From Nitrosomonadales bacterium (GTDB taxonomy: Bacteria; Pseudomonadota; Gammaproteobacteria; Burkholderiales; Methylophilaceae), in contig JAHEAL010000005.1 of the NCBI GenBank assembly GCA_024642775.1, positions 33,472-72,430 on the forward strand: 38,959 nucleotides of DNA. The letters are read 5' to 3'. Positions 9,143 to 17,206 of the stretch are shown here, in pieces. Position 1 is the stretch's first letter. The number at the start of each line of letters is the position of its first letter. The notes below the pieces were generated by a model, which did not search any database, had not been told where the DNA came from, and saw nothing but the letters and a program-made list of their open reading frames with translations. The translations under genes were made by a program, and so were the position numbers.

Positions 9143-11299
9143 ATGTTAGAAGCCGTCAAATCTAATAAAAATGAAGATGAAGCTCAGTCAAAAATTGAAA
9201 TGCAGTCAGTTTCATTAGATATTTGGGATAAAAAGTATCGATTAAAAACTAAAGAAGGAAAGTTTGTTGATGATTCAATAGATGATACATTTTATAGGGT
9301 GGCTGAGGCTTTGGCGGATGTTGAAGTAGAGAACAAGGAAACATGGAAGAAAAATTTTTTATGGGCCTTAAAGCATGGCGCTATTCCTGCAGGAAGAATT
9401 ACGTCTAACGCAGGAGCAAAAGAACATAAGCCTGCAACAAGCACAATTAATTGTACCGTTTCTGGAATCGTTCAAGACAGCATGACTGATATCCTAGATA
9501 AAGTTCATGAAGCAGGACTGACACTAAAAGCGGGTTGTGGTATTGGATATGAATTTTCAACATTAAGACCTAAGGGTGCTTTTGTTGCTGGTGCAGGAGC
9601 TTATACTAGCGGTCCACTTTCGTTTATGGATATTTATGATCGAATGTGTTTTACGGTCTCAAGTGCAGGCGGAAGAAGGGGTGCTCAAATGGCAACCTTT
9701 GATATTTCACACCCTGATGTGACGGATTTCATAAAAGCAAAAAGAGAAGATGGGCGCTTAAGGCAATTTAATTTATCCTGCTTAATTACAAAGGATTTTA
9801 TGGAAGCGGTTAAAGCTGATTCTGATTGGAAGCTTGCCTTCCCGGTAACTGAAAAAGAAGCTGTCCAAGATGGTCTGGATTTGGAAGATTCAGAAAAGAC
9901 AGTTTGGAGAGATTGGCCAGTCAAAGAGAAATATTTAGTAAAAGAAAGTGGAAAAAATGCTGGGAAAGTGGCTTGTAAAGTTTATTCGGTTATAAAAGCA
10001 AAACGCCTATGGGATATTATTATGTCATCCACCTATGATTATGCAGAACCTGGCTTTATTTTAATCGACCGAGTAAATGAGATGAACAATAATTGGTTTT
10101 GTGAAAATATTAGAGCAACAAATCCATGTGGCGAACAACCTCTACCTCAGTATGGCGCGTGTCTCTTAGGCTCTGTAAATTTAACCATGTTTGTTAAAAA
10201 ACCCTTCACTGATGAAGCATTTTTTGATTGGGATGAGTACAGAAAAGTAGTCTCAATTTTTACAAGAATGTTGGATAACGTTGTTGAAATTAATGGCCTT
10301 CCGTTAGGTAAGCAACGAGATGAAATCGAAAGAAAAAGAAGACATGGCATGGGTTACTTAGGTCTTGGTTCGGCTTTAACCATGATGAAAATTACTTACG
10401 GTGATAAAGATTCCATTAAGTTCACTGAAGAAGTAACTCGTGTGCTTGCTGAGGAAGGATGGAAAGTAGGTATTGAGCTTGCTAAAGAAAAAGGCCCCGC
10501 TCCAATTATGGAAGAATTTTTTGAAATTAGTGAAGAAATGTTGCAAATGCGTCCAGAAATGAAAGCAGATGGGATTAAAGTCGGGGATAAAGTGAGTGGT
10601 AAGATTCTGATGGGTAAGTACAGTAAATATATGCAGCAATTCCCAGAAGATTTAAGAAATGATATTGCAAAATTTGGTTCAAGGTTTAGTCACCATAGCT
10701 CCATAGCTCCAACAGGAACAATTTCTTTGTCTTTAGCAAATAATTCAAGCAATGGCATTGAGCCTTCATTTGCTCATCATTACAGTCGTAACGTGATCAG
10801 AGAAGGAAAAAAGACTAAAGAAAAAGTTGATGTTTTTTCTTATGAGCTTCTCGCATACAGAACGTTGGTGAATGAAAAAGCTATGCCTTTTTCAGATAAA
10901 GAAGATGAAAAATTACCAGAATATTTTATTGATTCATCAACTATCAAGACAAAAAACCATGTAGACATTCAAGCTGCAGCTCAAAAATGGATTGATAGCT
11001 CTATTTCGAAAACAATTAATGTACCTACTGATTATGATTTCGAGGAATTCAAAGATATTTATTTATACGCCTATGAAAAAGGTTTGAAAGGTTGCACAAC
11101 TTTTAGATTTAATCCAGAAGCATTTCAAGGTGTTTTGGTTACAGAAAAAGATTTAGAAAATACAACCTATCAATTTAAATTAGATGATGGTGCAACGATC
11201 GAACTAAAAGGAAATGAAGAGGTTGAATATGATGGAGAGACTCATACAGCAGCAAATTTATATGATGCTCTTAAAGAAGGATATTACGGTAAATTCTAG
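9143..11299 (+). CDS. nrdJa: adenosylcobalamin-dependent (class II) ribonucleotide reductase, large part
   Basis: Class II ribonucleotide reductase converts ribonucleotides to deoxyribonucleotides with a radical generated from adenosylcobalamin. The 718-residue product carries the catalytic barrel: SKIEMQSVSLDIWDKKYRLK near the N-terminus, the first redox Cys in INCTVSG, LKAGCGIGYEFS, the radical-site loop NPCGEQPLPQYGACLLGSVNL with the Asn-Cys-Glu active-site residues, and SIAPTGTISL for phosphate binding. It stops before the C-terminal redox Cys/zinc region, which is encoded by the next gene 8 bases away, the same split as Pseudomonas nrdJa/nrdJb. A good ribosome site (AGGGGA) precedes the ATG. 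NrdR-like boxes lie upstream. No class I nrdA/nrdB is visible here. Confidence 0.95.
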   Translation: MLEAVKSNKNEDEAQSKIEMQSVSLDIWDKKYRLKTKEGKFVDDSIDDTFYRVAEALADVEVENKETWKKNFLWALKHGAIPAGRITSNAGAKEHKPATSTINCTVSGIVQDSMTDILDKVHEAGLTLKAGCGIGYEFSTLRPKGAFVAGAGAYTSGPLSFMDIYDRMCFTVSSAGGRRGAQMATFDISHPDVTDFIKAKREDGRLRQFNLSCLITKDFMEAVKADSDWKLAFPVTEKEAVQDGLDLEDSEKTVWRDWPVKEKYLVKESGKNAGKVACKVYSVIKAKRLWDIIMSSTYDYAEPGFILIDRVNEMNNNWFCENIRATNPCGEQPLPQYGACLLGSVNLTMFVKKPFTDEAFFDWDEYRKVVSIFTRMLDNVVEINGLPLGKQRDEIERKRRHGMGYLGLGSALTMMKITYGDKDSIKFTEEVTRVLAEEGWKVGIELAKEKGPAPIMEEFFEISEEMLQMRPEMKADGIKVGDKVSGKILMGKYSKYMQQFPEDLRNDIAKFGSRFSHHSSIAPTGTISLSLANNSSNGIEPSFAHHYSRNVIREGKKTKEKVDVFSYELLAYRTLVNEKAMPFSDKEDEKLPEYFIDSSTIKTKNHVDIQAAAQKWIDSSISKTINVPTDYDFEEFKDIYLYAYEKGLKGCTTFRFNPEAFQGVLVTEKDLENTTYQFKLDDGATIELKGNEEVEYDGETHTAANLYDALKEGYYGKF

Positions 11300-11307
11300 A
11301 GGATATT

Positions 11308-11976
11308 ATGGTTAAGAAAATTGAAAAGAAAATTGTTGGATATTCGGTACTTAATAAAGAAAACCAGACAAAAGAAGTTAGTGCAGAAGTTGTCCAACTT
11401 GGCGAACCTCTTGAGCGTCCAGAGCATATCAGAGGGTCAACTTATAAAGTAAAAACTCCAGTAACCGAACATGCTTTATACATCACAATAAATGATGTGG
11501 TTATGAATGAAGGTACTGATCAAGAACATTCACGTCCATTTGAGATATTCATTAATTCAAAAAATATGGACCATTTTCAGTGGATTGTTGGCCTCACGCG
11601 TGTGATGTCGGCTGTATTCCGAAAAGGTGGCGATGTTACTTTTCTTCTGGAAGAGCTTCAAAGTGTATTTGATCCGAATGGTGGATATTACAAGCGTGGA
11701 GGAAAGTATGTTCCAAGCTTAGTGGCTGAAATTGGTGAAGTGCTTGAAAAACATCTTATAAGTATTGGGATGTTGAAAAATAAAGAGCTCGACGAACATC
11801 AGAAAAAATTGATTGATGACAAGAAAAAAGAATATCTTGAAAAGCACGAGGGTACTCTTGAAGACACAGGCTTTCCTAAAGACAGTCAGCTATGTAATAA
11901 ATGTCAAACCAAGGCAGCTATTCTAATGGATGGATGTTTAACTTGTTTGAATTGCGGTGAAAGTAAATGTGGGTAA
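11308..11976 (+). CDS. nrdJb: class II ribonucleotide reductase, C-terminal part
   Basis: A 222-residue partner of NrdJa. It contains the TSCPD-like domain (ITINDVVMNEGTDQEHSRPFEIFINSKNMDHFQWIVGLTRVMSAVFRKG, about residues 69-120) and a Cys-rich end CNKCQTKAAILMDGCLTCLNCGESKCG, which supplies the thiol pair that re-reduces the active site and a zinc ribbon. In most bacteria this region is fused to NrdJ; a separate nrdJb is known from Pseudomonas and relatives. Its ribosome site (AGAGGA) lies at the nrdJa stop. It is followed by 58 AT-rich bases without a convincing terminator. Confidence 0.92.
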   Translation: MVKKIEKKIVGYSVLNKENQTKEVSAEVVQLGEPLERPEHIRGSTYKVKTPVTEHALYITINDVVMNEGTDQEHSRPFEIFINSKNMDHFQWIVGLTRVMSAVFRKGGDVTFLLEELQSVFDPNGGYYKRGGKYVPSLVAEIGEVLEKHLISIGMLKNKELDEHQKKLIDDKKKEYLEKHEGTLEDTGFPKDSQLCNKCQTKAAILMDGCLTCLNCGESKCG

Positions 11977-12034
11977 TCTTGAACTAAGTTATACAATTTA
12001 AATCAGATAATTTTAATATTTAAATCTGAATTTA

Positions 12035-13015
12035 ATGAAATACCTTTTAATAGCATTAATAATTTTCCCCTACTCGATTTATGCTGATATCCCCAAAGAA
12101 ATCGTTTTTTCACTTAATAAATCTATTGTTAAGATCCATGCGGTAAATGAATCGGGCAACCATGGTGTTGGCTCTGGGGTTGTAGTCTCTAAAGATCATG
12201 TTGTGACAAATTGCCATGTGATTGCAAATGCCAAGGGTGTCCACGTAACTAAATATGGGGTTAGTTATTCACCCGAACAATTAATTGCTGACTGGCATAA
12301 TGATATTTGTATTTTAACTTTCAAATATTTAGAACTTCCCCCTGTCGAATTAGGCTCTACAAAAAACATGACTCGTGGAGATGATGTTATGGCCAAAAGC
12401 TTTGGAGGAAATGCATTAAGGCCAGTAACTGCCACTGGAAAAATTAGGGAAATCTTTGATTACGATGGCAAAAATATAATTCAATCTTCGACTTGGTTTT
12501 CTCTCGGAGCAAGCGGTGGTGGTTTATTTGATGACAAGGGCGCAATGATTGGCGTTACTACCTTTAAAACTCCTGGCAGAAGAGCACTATACTTCTCAGT
12601 TCCGATTGAGGTAGTAAAAAAGTTATTAGATAGTGGCGAAAGAATAACAGTCACCTCTCAAGCGATGCTCCCTTTTTGGGATGAACCCCCAGAAAAGCTT
12701 CCTTATTTTATGAGAATAGTGAAACCTTTATTTGATGAGAATTGGGAAGATTTAAAAGCAATTTCTCAAGAGTGGCAAAATAAAGAAAAAAAAATAGAAG
12801 CAGATTATTATATCGCCTTAAGTATGTATCATCTAGGGAATGTTGATGAATCCAAAAAAATGCTAGAGAACCTTCTCATAAACATTCCTGAACATGCACT
12901 AGCACATAATTTAATCTCAAAAATATACCGTCAAGAAGGAAATAATGTAAAATCTGCCTATCATACAAAGGTAAGCACGGAGCTTGATAGTGAGATTCAG
13001 GAAACACACAATTAA
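12035..13015 (+). CDS. secreted trypsin-like serine protease with TPR-like tail
   Basis: A 326-residue protein with a signal peptide (residues 1-17, MKYLLIALIIFPYSIYA) and a chymotrypsin-fold protease domain. The triad is visible as His61 (VVTNCHVI), Asp90 (WHNDICIL) and Ser160 (LGASGGGLFD), as in HtrA/DegP-like proteases. There is no PDZ domain; instead residues about 230-320 form helices of TPR type (EADYYIALSMYHLGNVDESKKMLENLL, followed by a HALAHNLISKIYRQEGN repeat). It probably acts in the periplasm. It overlaps the following lipoprotein gene by 26 bases. The substrate is unknown. Confidence 0.85.
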   Translation: MKYLLIALIIFPYSIYADIPKEIVFSLNKSIVKIHAVNESGNHGVGSGVVVSKDHVVTNCHVIANAKGVHVTKYGVSYSPEQLIADWHNDICILTFKYLELPPVELGSTKNMTRGDDVMAKSFGGNALRPVTATGKIREIFDYDGKNIIQSSTWFSLGASGGGLFDDKGAMIGVTTFKTPGRRALYFSVPIEVVKKLLDSGERITVTSQAMLPFWDEPPEKLPYFMRIVKPLFDENWEDLKAISQEWQNKEKKIEADYYIALSMYHLGNVDESKKMLENLLINIPEHALAHNLISKIYRQEGNNVKSAYHTKVSTELDSEIQETHN

Positions 13016-13373
13016 AATTATTTTAATCTTGGTATTTTTGCTTCAGGGTTGTTCTTACATAGATTCGGATAAAATTGGAAGAGTTCTTTCAACAGATTAT
13101 TATGAGTTGGATAATAGCCCAAAAGATGCTGAATTTTATGAGTGTGAGGATGGCAAATCATTTTATATTCAAAAATTAACAGCAGATGAAAAAAAGGACT
13201 TATGGATCATATTCAAAAATAGTGAATATCGATTAAATTACGTTGATGACCTTCATTACGAAAATACTATCTTAGATCTAAAAATACAGAATGACTCATT
13301 TAACGTGATACCAAAAAAAGATAACCTAGAAAAATTCTTATACTCTGATTGTAAAAGACAAAACCAAAATTAA
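12990..13373 (+). CDS. small lipoprotein, MliC-like
   Basis: I choose GTG 12990 because GGAG (12979-12982) stands 7 bases before it and the resulting N-terminus MRFRKHTIKIILILVFLLQGC is a textbook lipoprotein signal with lipobox LLQGC (Cys at residue 21). The mature part contains AEFYECEDGKSFYIQKL, a Tyr/Leu-rich beta-strand middle and a C-terminal Cys (LYSDCKRQ). The Y-x-C-x-D/E-G-K-x-F opening and the distal Cys resemble MliC/PliC lysozyme inhibitors (a disulfide-linked small barrel). That assignment is from pattern recognition, so moderate. The gene is translationally coupled to the protease. Confidence 0.7.
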   Translation: MRFRKHTIKIILILVFLLQGCSYIDSDKIGRVLSTDYYELDNSPKDAEFYECEDGKSFYIQKLTADEKKDLWIIFKNSEYRLNYVDDLHYENTILDLKIQNDSFNVIPKKDNLEKFLYSDCKRQNQN

Positions 13374-13443
13374 CCCCTATTGATAATGTATCAAAGTTAG
13401 AGTAATTTAATATTATTACTTTAGAAAACAAGAGGTATTCAAT

Positions 13444-13644
13444 GTGGATAATAAATATGGTCTTGGAAGTTCAAAAGTAGCAACTGAAATTCATAAAAGA
13501 AGTTCGGGTTCCAATTGTCAGTTTTGTAAAAATAAAGAGTTGAGATATTGTCCAACGATGGAAGATCATCAATGTTTAAAATGTGACCGTTGGCAAAATG
13601 ATTTACCAAATAATTATGCAACTGGCAGAAGTCCAGATTATTAA
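13444..13644 (+). CDS. small zinc-ribbon protein of unknown function
   Basis: A 66-residue protein starting at GTG 13444, with AGAGG 10 bases upstream. An ATG at 13442, two bases earlier, is in another frame and hits a stop after 12 codons. The centre has the cysteine pattern C-x2-C-x7-C-x7-C-x2-C (CQFC ... RYC ... QCLKC), which fits a zinc ribbon. I recognise no named family. It is followed 9 bases later by the dienelactone hydrolase gene and probably heads the plus-strand operon to mltA. Confidence 0.75.
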   Translation: MDNKYGLGSSKVATEIHKRSSGSNCQFCKNKELRYCPTMEDHQCLKCDRWQNDLPNNYATGRSPDY

Positions 13645-13653
13645 GGAAAAGAA

Positions 13654-14391
13654 ATGTTAATAAAGTCTAGTCATGAAGATATTCAAACACCAACAGGATT
13701 AATGCGAACGTATATTCATCAACCAATTTTAGATAAAAAATTTCCAACCATTTTATTTTATTCAGAAATTTTTCAACAAACTGGACCAATTGAAAGAGCG
13801 GCAAAGATAGTTGCAAGTCATGGTTATAATGTTCTTGTCCCTGAAGTTTTTCATGAGTTAAATCCGATAGGCACTGTTCTTGGATACGATGATGCAGGAA
13901 GAGACAAAGGCAATGCTGATAAATCACAAAAAGATATCGAGTCATACGACTCTGACAATCAATCACTAATTGATTGGGTGGAAAAACAATCTTGGCACAA
14001 TGGAAATATTGGTGCTATGGGATTTTGTATTGGCGGACACCTTGCTTTTAGAGCGGCTTTAAATTCAAAAGTAAAGGCAACGGCATGCTTCTATGCCACT
14101 GATCTTCACACAAAAACTATACCAAATAAACCAGGTCAGCACAGCATGGAAAGACTAGACGATATCAAAGGTCAGTTATTGATGATCTGGGGTAAGCAAG
14201 ATAACCATGTTCCAACAGAATCCTTATCAAACATTAGGGAGCAGTTACTAAATACAGATATAATTTTTGATTGGCATGAATTTAATGCTCAGCATGCTTT
14301 TATGCGAGATGAGGGTGAGCGGTATGATGCCGAGCTTGCATCATTATGTTATCAGTTATCGTTTCGTTTTTTTTCAAGAAATTTTATCTAA
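13654..14391 (+). CDS. dienelactone hydrolase family protein
   Basis: A 245-residue alpha/beta hydrolase of the DLH family. The catalytic triad is visible: Cys125 in MGFCIGGHLAF (nucleophile), Asp183 in IWGKQDNHVP and His214 in NAQHAFMRDEG. The N-terminal strands (PTILFYSEIF) and the segment VASHGYNVLVPEVFHE fit the fold. DLH proteins cleave cyclic lactones, but many homologues have unknown substrates, and no aromatic-degradation genes lie nearby. GGAAAAGAA precedes the ATG. thiS follows 14 bases after the stop. Confidence 0.9.
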   Translation: MLIKSSHEDIQTPTGLMRTYIHQPILDKKFPTILFYSEIFQQTGPIERAAKIVASHGYNVLVPEVFHELNPIGTVLGYDDAGRDKGNADKSQKDIESYDSDNQSLIDWVEKQSWHNGNIGAMGFCIGGHLAFRAALNSKVKATACFYATDLHTKTIPNKPGQHSMERLDDIKGQLLMIWGKQDNHVPTESLSNIREQLLNTDIIFDWHEFNAQHAFMRDEGERYDAELASLCYQLSFRFFSRNFI

Positions 14392-14405
14392 TCTAAACAT
14401 ATATT

Positions 14406-14606
14406 ATGAAGATAATGATTAATGGGTCAGAAAAATTAATTGATAGAAATATATTAGTTTATGACTTAATTTTACAATTGGGGATAGAGAATAAAAGATA
14501 CGCCATAGAATGTAACGGTGAAATAATCCCAAAAAGCGAAATAAAAAATAGAACTATAAATGAAGGAGATAAGTTTGAAATTGTCGGAGCAGTTGGGGGT
14601 GGGTGA
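14406..14606 (+). CDS. thiS: sulfur carrier protein ThiS
   Basis: A 66-residue ubiquitin-like protein ending in Gly-Gly-Gly (VGAVGGG). ThiS is activated as a C-terminal thiocarboxylate and donates sulfur to ThiG for thiamine thiazole synthesis. The fold signature [11 protein letters not shown] and [10 protein letters not shown] is seen. It ends in an 8-base overlap with thiG, so the two are translationally coupled. No riboswitch lies in the 14-base gap before it, unlike thiC. Confidence 0.95.
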   Translation: MKIMINGSEKLIDRNILVYDLILQLGIENKRYAIECNGEIIPKSEIKNRTINEGDKFEIVGAVGGG

Positions 14607-15390
14607 AGAAAATGATATTTTTAAGATCGGCACAAGAGTATTTAATTCTCGTTTGCTTGTAGGGACAGGAAAATATAAAAATTTCGTTGAAACGAAAGAG
14701 GCTATACAAAATAGTGGTGCAGAAATAGTAACCGTGGCAATTCGTCGAACTAATATCGGACAAAATCAAGATGAACCGAACTTATTGGAATACCTGCCTG
14801 CTTCAGAATTTACTTACTTGCCGAATACAGCCGGCTGTTTTAATAGTGAAGATGCGATAAGAACATTACGATTGGCTAGAGAGCTTCTGGATGGTCATAA
14901 TTTAGTAAAATTGGAAGTTTTGGGTGATAAGGATACTTTATATCCAAATGTTATTGAGACTGTTGAAGCTGCAAAAATATTAGTGAAAGAAGGTTTTGAA
15001 GTTATGGTCTATACATCAGATGATCCAATAATTGCGAGAATGCTAGAAGATATCGGTTGTGTTGCTATTATGCCTTTAGCTTCACTAATTGGTTCAGGAA
15101 TGGGTATTTTAAATCCTTGGAATTTAGATATTATCATTAAAAATGCAAATGTCCCTGTGATTGTAGATGCAGGGGTAGGAACTGCATCTGATGCAGCAAT
15201 TGCAATGGAGCTCGGTTGTGATGGTGTGCTCATGAATACCGCAATAGCTGAAGCACAAAATCCAATTAAGATGGCCAGAGCGATGAAAAAAGCGATTGAG
15301 GCAGGAAGAGAGGCTTTTTTGTCGGGAAGGATGAATAAAAAGCTTTACAAAGGATCACCCAGTTCGCCAACATCAGGCCTTATTAAATAA
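14599..15390 (+). CDS. thiG: thiazole synthase ThiG
   Basis: ThiG builds the thiazole phosphate from deoxyxylulose phosphate, dehydroglycine and ThiS thiocarboxylate. Landmarks: [26 protein letters not shown] (with the Schiff-base-side Lys in [14 protein letters not shown]), [41 protein letters not shown] and [15 protein letters not shown] place the start at GTG 14599 (263 codons), with GGAG at 14586-14589 nine bases upstream; a longer frame from ATG 14560 exists but would overlap thiS by 47 bases and exceeds the family's usual length. apaG follows after 3 bases. Confidence 0.95.
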   Translation: MGEENDIFKIGTRVFNSRLLVGTGKYKNFVETKEAIQNSGAEIVTVAIRRTNIGQNQDEPNLLEYLPASEFTYLPNTAGCFNSEDAIRTLRLARELLDGHNLVKLEVLGDKDTLYPNVIETVEAAKILVKEGFEVMVYTSDDPIIARMLEDIGCVAIMPLASLIGSGMGILNPWNLDIIIKNANVPVIVDAGVGTASDAAIAMELGCDGVLMNTAIAEAQNPIKMARAMKKAIEAGREAFLSGRMNKKLYKGSPSSPTSGLIK

Positions 15391-15393
15391 TCA

Positions 15394-15774
15394 ATGAATG
15401 ATTTTGGGAAAAAAATAAATATCGAGGTACTCACGGAATTTGTACCATCTCATTCATCCGATGAAGAGAATAAATATTTTTTTGCTTATTCAGTCACAAT
15501 CCAAAATAACTCTGAATTAAATGTCCAATTGGTTTCTCGGCATTGGAAAATTATTAATTCTAATGGGAAAATAAAAGATGTTAGTGGCTTAGGAGTGGTT
15601 GGTGAGCAACCAATCATTTATCCAGGAGAAATTTATAGCTATACCAGTGCCACCGAACTTGATACTCCAGTAGGTGAAATGTATGGAAAATATTCAATGG
15701 AAACGGAATATGGGGATCTATTTGAAACAGATATTCCAAAATTCAATTTGATAATGCCAAGGAGCCTTCATTGA
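15394..15774 (+). CDS. apaG: ApaG domain protein
   Basis: A 126-residue protein of the ApaG/DUF525 fibronectin-type-III-like fold: FAYSVTIQNNSELNVQLVSRHWKI, GLGVVGEQPIIYPGEIYSYTSAT and a GxMxGxY strand (VGEMYGKYSMET) near the C-terminus. ApaG was linked to cobalt/magnesium resistance in Salmonella; its biochemical role is unclear. It is co-transcribed with mltA in many betaproteobacteria, and here it overlaps mltA by 4 bases (TTGA). Confidence 0.95.
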   Translation: MNDFGKKINIEVLTEFVPSHSSDEENKYFFAYSVTIQNNSELNVQLVSRHWKIINSNGKIKDVSGLGVVGEQPIIYPGEIYSYTSATELDTPVGEMYGKYSMETEYGDLFETDIPKFNLIMPRSLH

Positions 15775-16997
15775 AAAGATTGATTTTTATTGGATTGCTG
15801 TTTTCATTAATGGGCTGTGCTCCAAAAAAGATTGAGCAGGAATGTAATTGCCCCGATAATCAGGTTCAAAAAAAAATTGAAGAGTGCAATATTGAAGAAA
15901 AAAAAGTTGAGGTAGAAAAAGAGATTGTTCCTTTCAGTCAACTAGAGGAAGCAGGTTGGTATGAAGTTGATTTTATTTTGAATAAAGATGATTTGACATC
16001 AGCATGGGCGGCTTGGAAAAATAGTTGTAGCGCACTAAATAAGAAAAGTGAATGGAAACAAGTCTGCGATTCAGCCGATCAAATATCTGATGTAAGCAAT
16101 GCAAATCTAGTTTCTTACTTTAAAGAAAATTTTCATATTTATAAGTCTTGGCAAGAAGATAGATCAGACCACGGATTAATTACCGGTTATTACCAGCCTG
16201 TACTTAACGGAAGTAGAGAGCAGTCAAAAAAATATTCCACACCGATTTATCAAACGCCAAAAGATTTAATTACCGTTGATTTGAGTGAGTTATTTCCCGA
16301 AATGAAATATAAGAGGTTGAGAGGAAAGATTGAGGGTAATAAGGTCGTTCCATACTTCTCCAGAGAAGAAATATCTTCGACAAACAATATTTTGTTAGGT
16401 AATGAATTGTTCTGGGTCGATGATCCCGTGGAAGCATTTTTTCTGGAAATACAAGGTTCGGGAATTATTCAATTAGAGGATGGACAAAAAATACCGATTG
16501 GATATGCTGATCAGAATGGACACCCTTATCGGTCAATGGGAAGAGCATTAATAAATGCAGGTGAGATAACAAAAGATAAAGCATCAATGCAGTCTATTAA
16601 AACATGGGCTCAAAAAAATAAAAAAAAACTAAAGAAATTTTTGAATAAAAATCCTAGTTTTGTATTCTTTAGGGAATTAGAACCTGATCTTCCAGGGCCA
16701 ATAGGGGCACAGGGTGTTCCGATACTAGCAGAGAGATCCATTGCGATTGATAGAAGGTATATACCAATTGGGGCACCAGTTCTTCTTGCCACAACATATC
16801 CAAATTCAAACGAGTCTTTAAACCGACTGGTCATCGCACAGGATACAGGGGGAGCAATTAGAGGGCCAGTTCGAGCAGACTATTTCTGGGGCGCAGGAGC
16901 AGAAGCGGGTAAAAAGGCTGGGGCAATGAAGCAACAGGGAAATTTATGGGTGCTGTTACCGAAATCTTATAAAGTTAATAAAAAAAAGGAGCGATAA
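15771..16997 (+). CDS. mltA: membrane-bound lytic murein transglycosylase A
   Basis: MltA cleaves peptidoglycan glycan strands to 1,6-anhydro products at the outer membrane. The 408-residue protein starts at TTG 15771, with AGGAG about 8 bases upstream, and begins with a lipoprotein signal (MKRLIFIGLLFSLMGC, lipid-modified Cys16). The MltA double-psi barrel is seen as GLITGYYQPVLNGS, FFLEIQGSGIIQL, and the 3D domain near the C-terminus with RLVIAQDTGGAIRGPVRADYFWGAG, which holds the catalytic Asp. Its stop codon lies inside the loop of a terminator hairpin. Confidence 0.95.
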   Translation: MKRLIFIGLLFSLMGCAPKKIEQECNCPDNQVQKKIEECNIEEKKVEVEKEIVPFSQLEEAGWYEVDFILNKDDLTSAWAAWKNSCSALNKKSEWKQVCDSADQISDVSNANLVSYFKENFHIYKSWQEDRSDHGLITGYYQPVLNGSREQSKKYSTPIYQTPKDLITVDLSELFPEMKYKRLRGKIEGNKVVPYFSREEISSTNNILLGNELFWVDDPVEAFFLEIQGSGIIQLEDGQKIPIGYADQNGHPYRSMGRALINAGEITKDKASMQSIKTWAQKNKKKLKKFLNKNPSFVFFRELEPDLPGPIGAQGVPILAERSIAIDRRYIPIGAPVLLATTYPNSNESLNRLVIAQDTGGAIRGPVRADYFWGAGAEAGKKAGAMKQQGNLWVLLPKSYKVNKKKER

Positions 16998-17008
16998 GCT
17001 CCTTTTTT
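16981..17008. terminator. bidirectional intrinsic terminator of mltA and pqqA
   Basis: GGAGC (16988-16992), loop GATAA, GCTCC (16998-17002), extended by A6-T6 pairing. It has a T-run on both strands (six T after 17002; seven on the other strand). It overlaps the end of mltA and lies 14 bases beyond the pqqA stop on the minus strand, so it can serve both. Confidence 0.85.
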
Positions 17009-17022
17009 AAAGTAAACAATAA

Positions 17023-17094
17023 TTACTTATTGCATACGTACATTGTTACTTCAAAACCGAAACGCATTTCAGTTGCTGATGGTGTTGTCCACAT
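17023..17094 (-). CDS. pqqA: PQQ precursor peptide PqqA
   Basis: A 23-codon gene, below most gene-caller limits. The peptide begins MWTTPSATEMR, continues FGFEVTMYV and ends CNK; the Glu-x-x-x-Tyr core (residues 15-19, E-V-T-M-Y) is the one whose Glu and Tyr side chains are cross-linked by the radical-SAM enzyme PqqE to make pyrroloquinoline quinone. AAAGGAG (17102-17108) stands 7 bases before the ATG. The other pqq genes are not next to it, as in several Methylophilaceae where pqqA stands apart. It implies PQQ-dependent methanol dehydrogenase in the organism. Confidence 0.95.
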   Translation of the reverse strand: MWTTPSATEMRFGFEVTMYVCNK

Positions 17095-17206
17095 AATGAA
17101 TCTCCTTTCGTTTTAAATTCTGCGTTAAGCAGTAGTATCAATATAAACACATTACTAAACTAAGGTACGATAAAAATCGATGATTTGATACTAATGAAAA
17201 TCATGA

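Noticed and set aside
12003-12029. Hairpin TCAGAT/ATCTGA after nrdJb as terminator
   Set aside because: Only six pairs, a 15-base loop and no T-run.
13380-13420. Inverted repeats TTGATA/TATCAA and AGTAAT/ATTACT between the lipoprotein and zinc-ribbon genes
   Set aside because: Short AT-only stems without a T-run, expected by chance in AT-rich DNA.
17140-17206. Terminator after the fusion gene (ATGATTT/AAATCAT and CGATAAAAATCG)
   Set aside because: Stems are weak and AT-rich; a terminator is possible but not supported.
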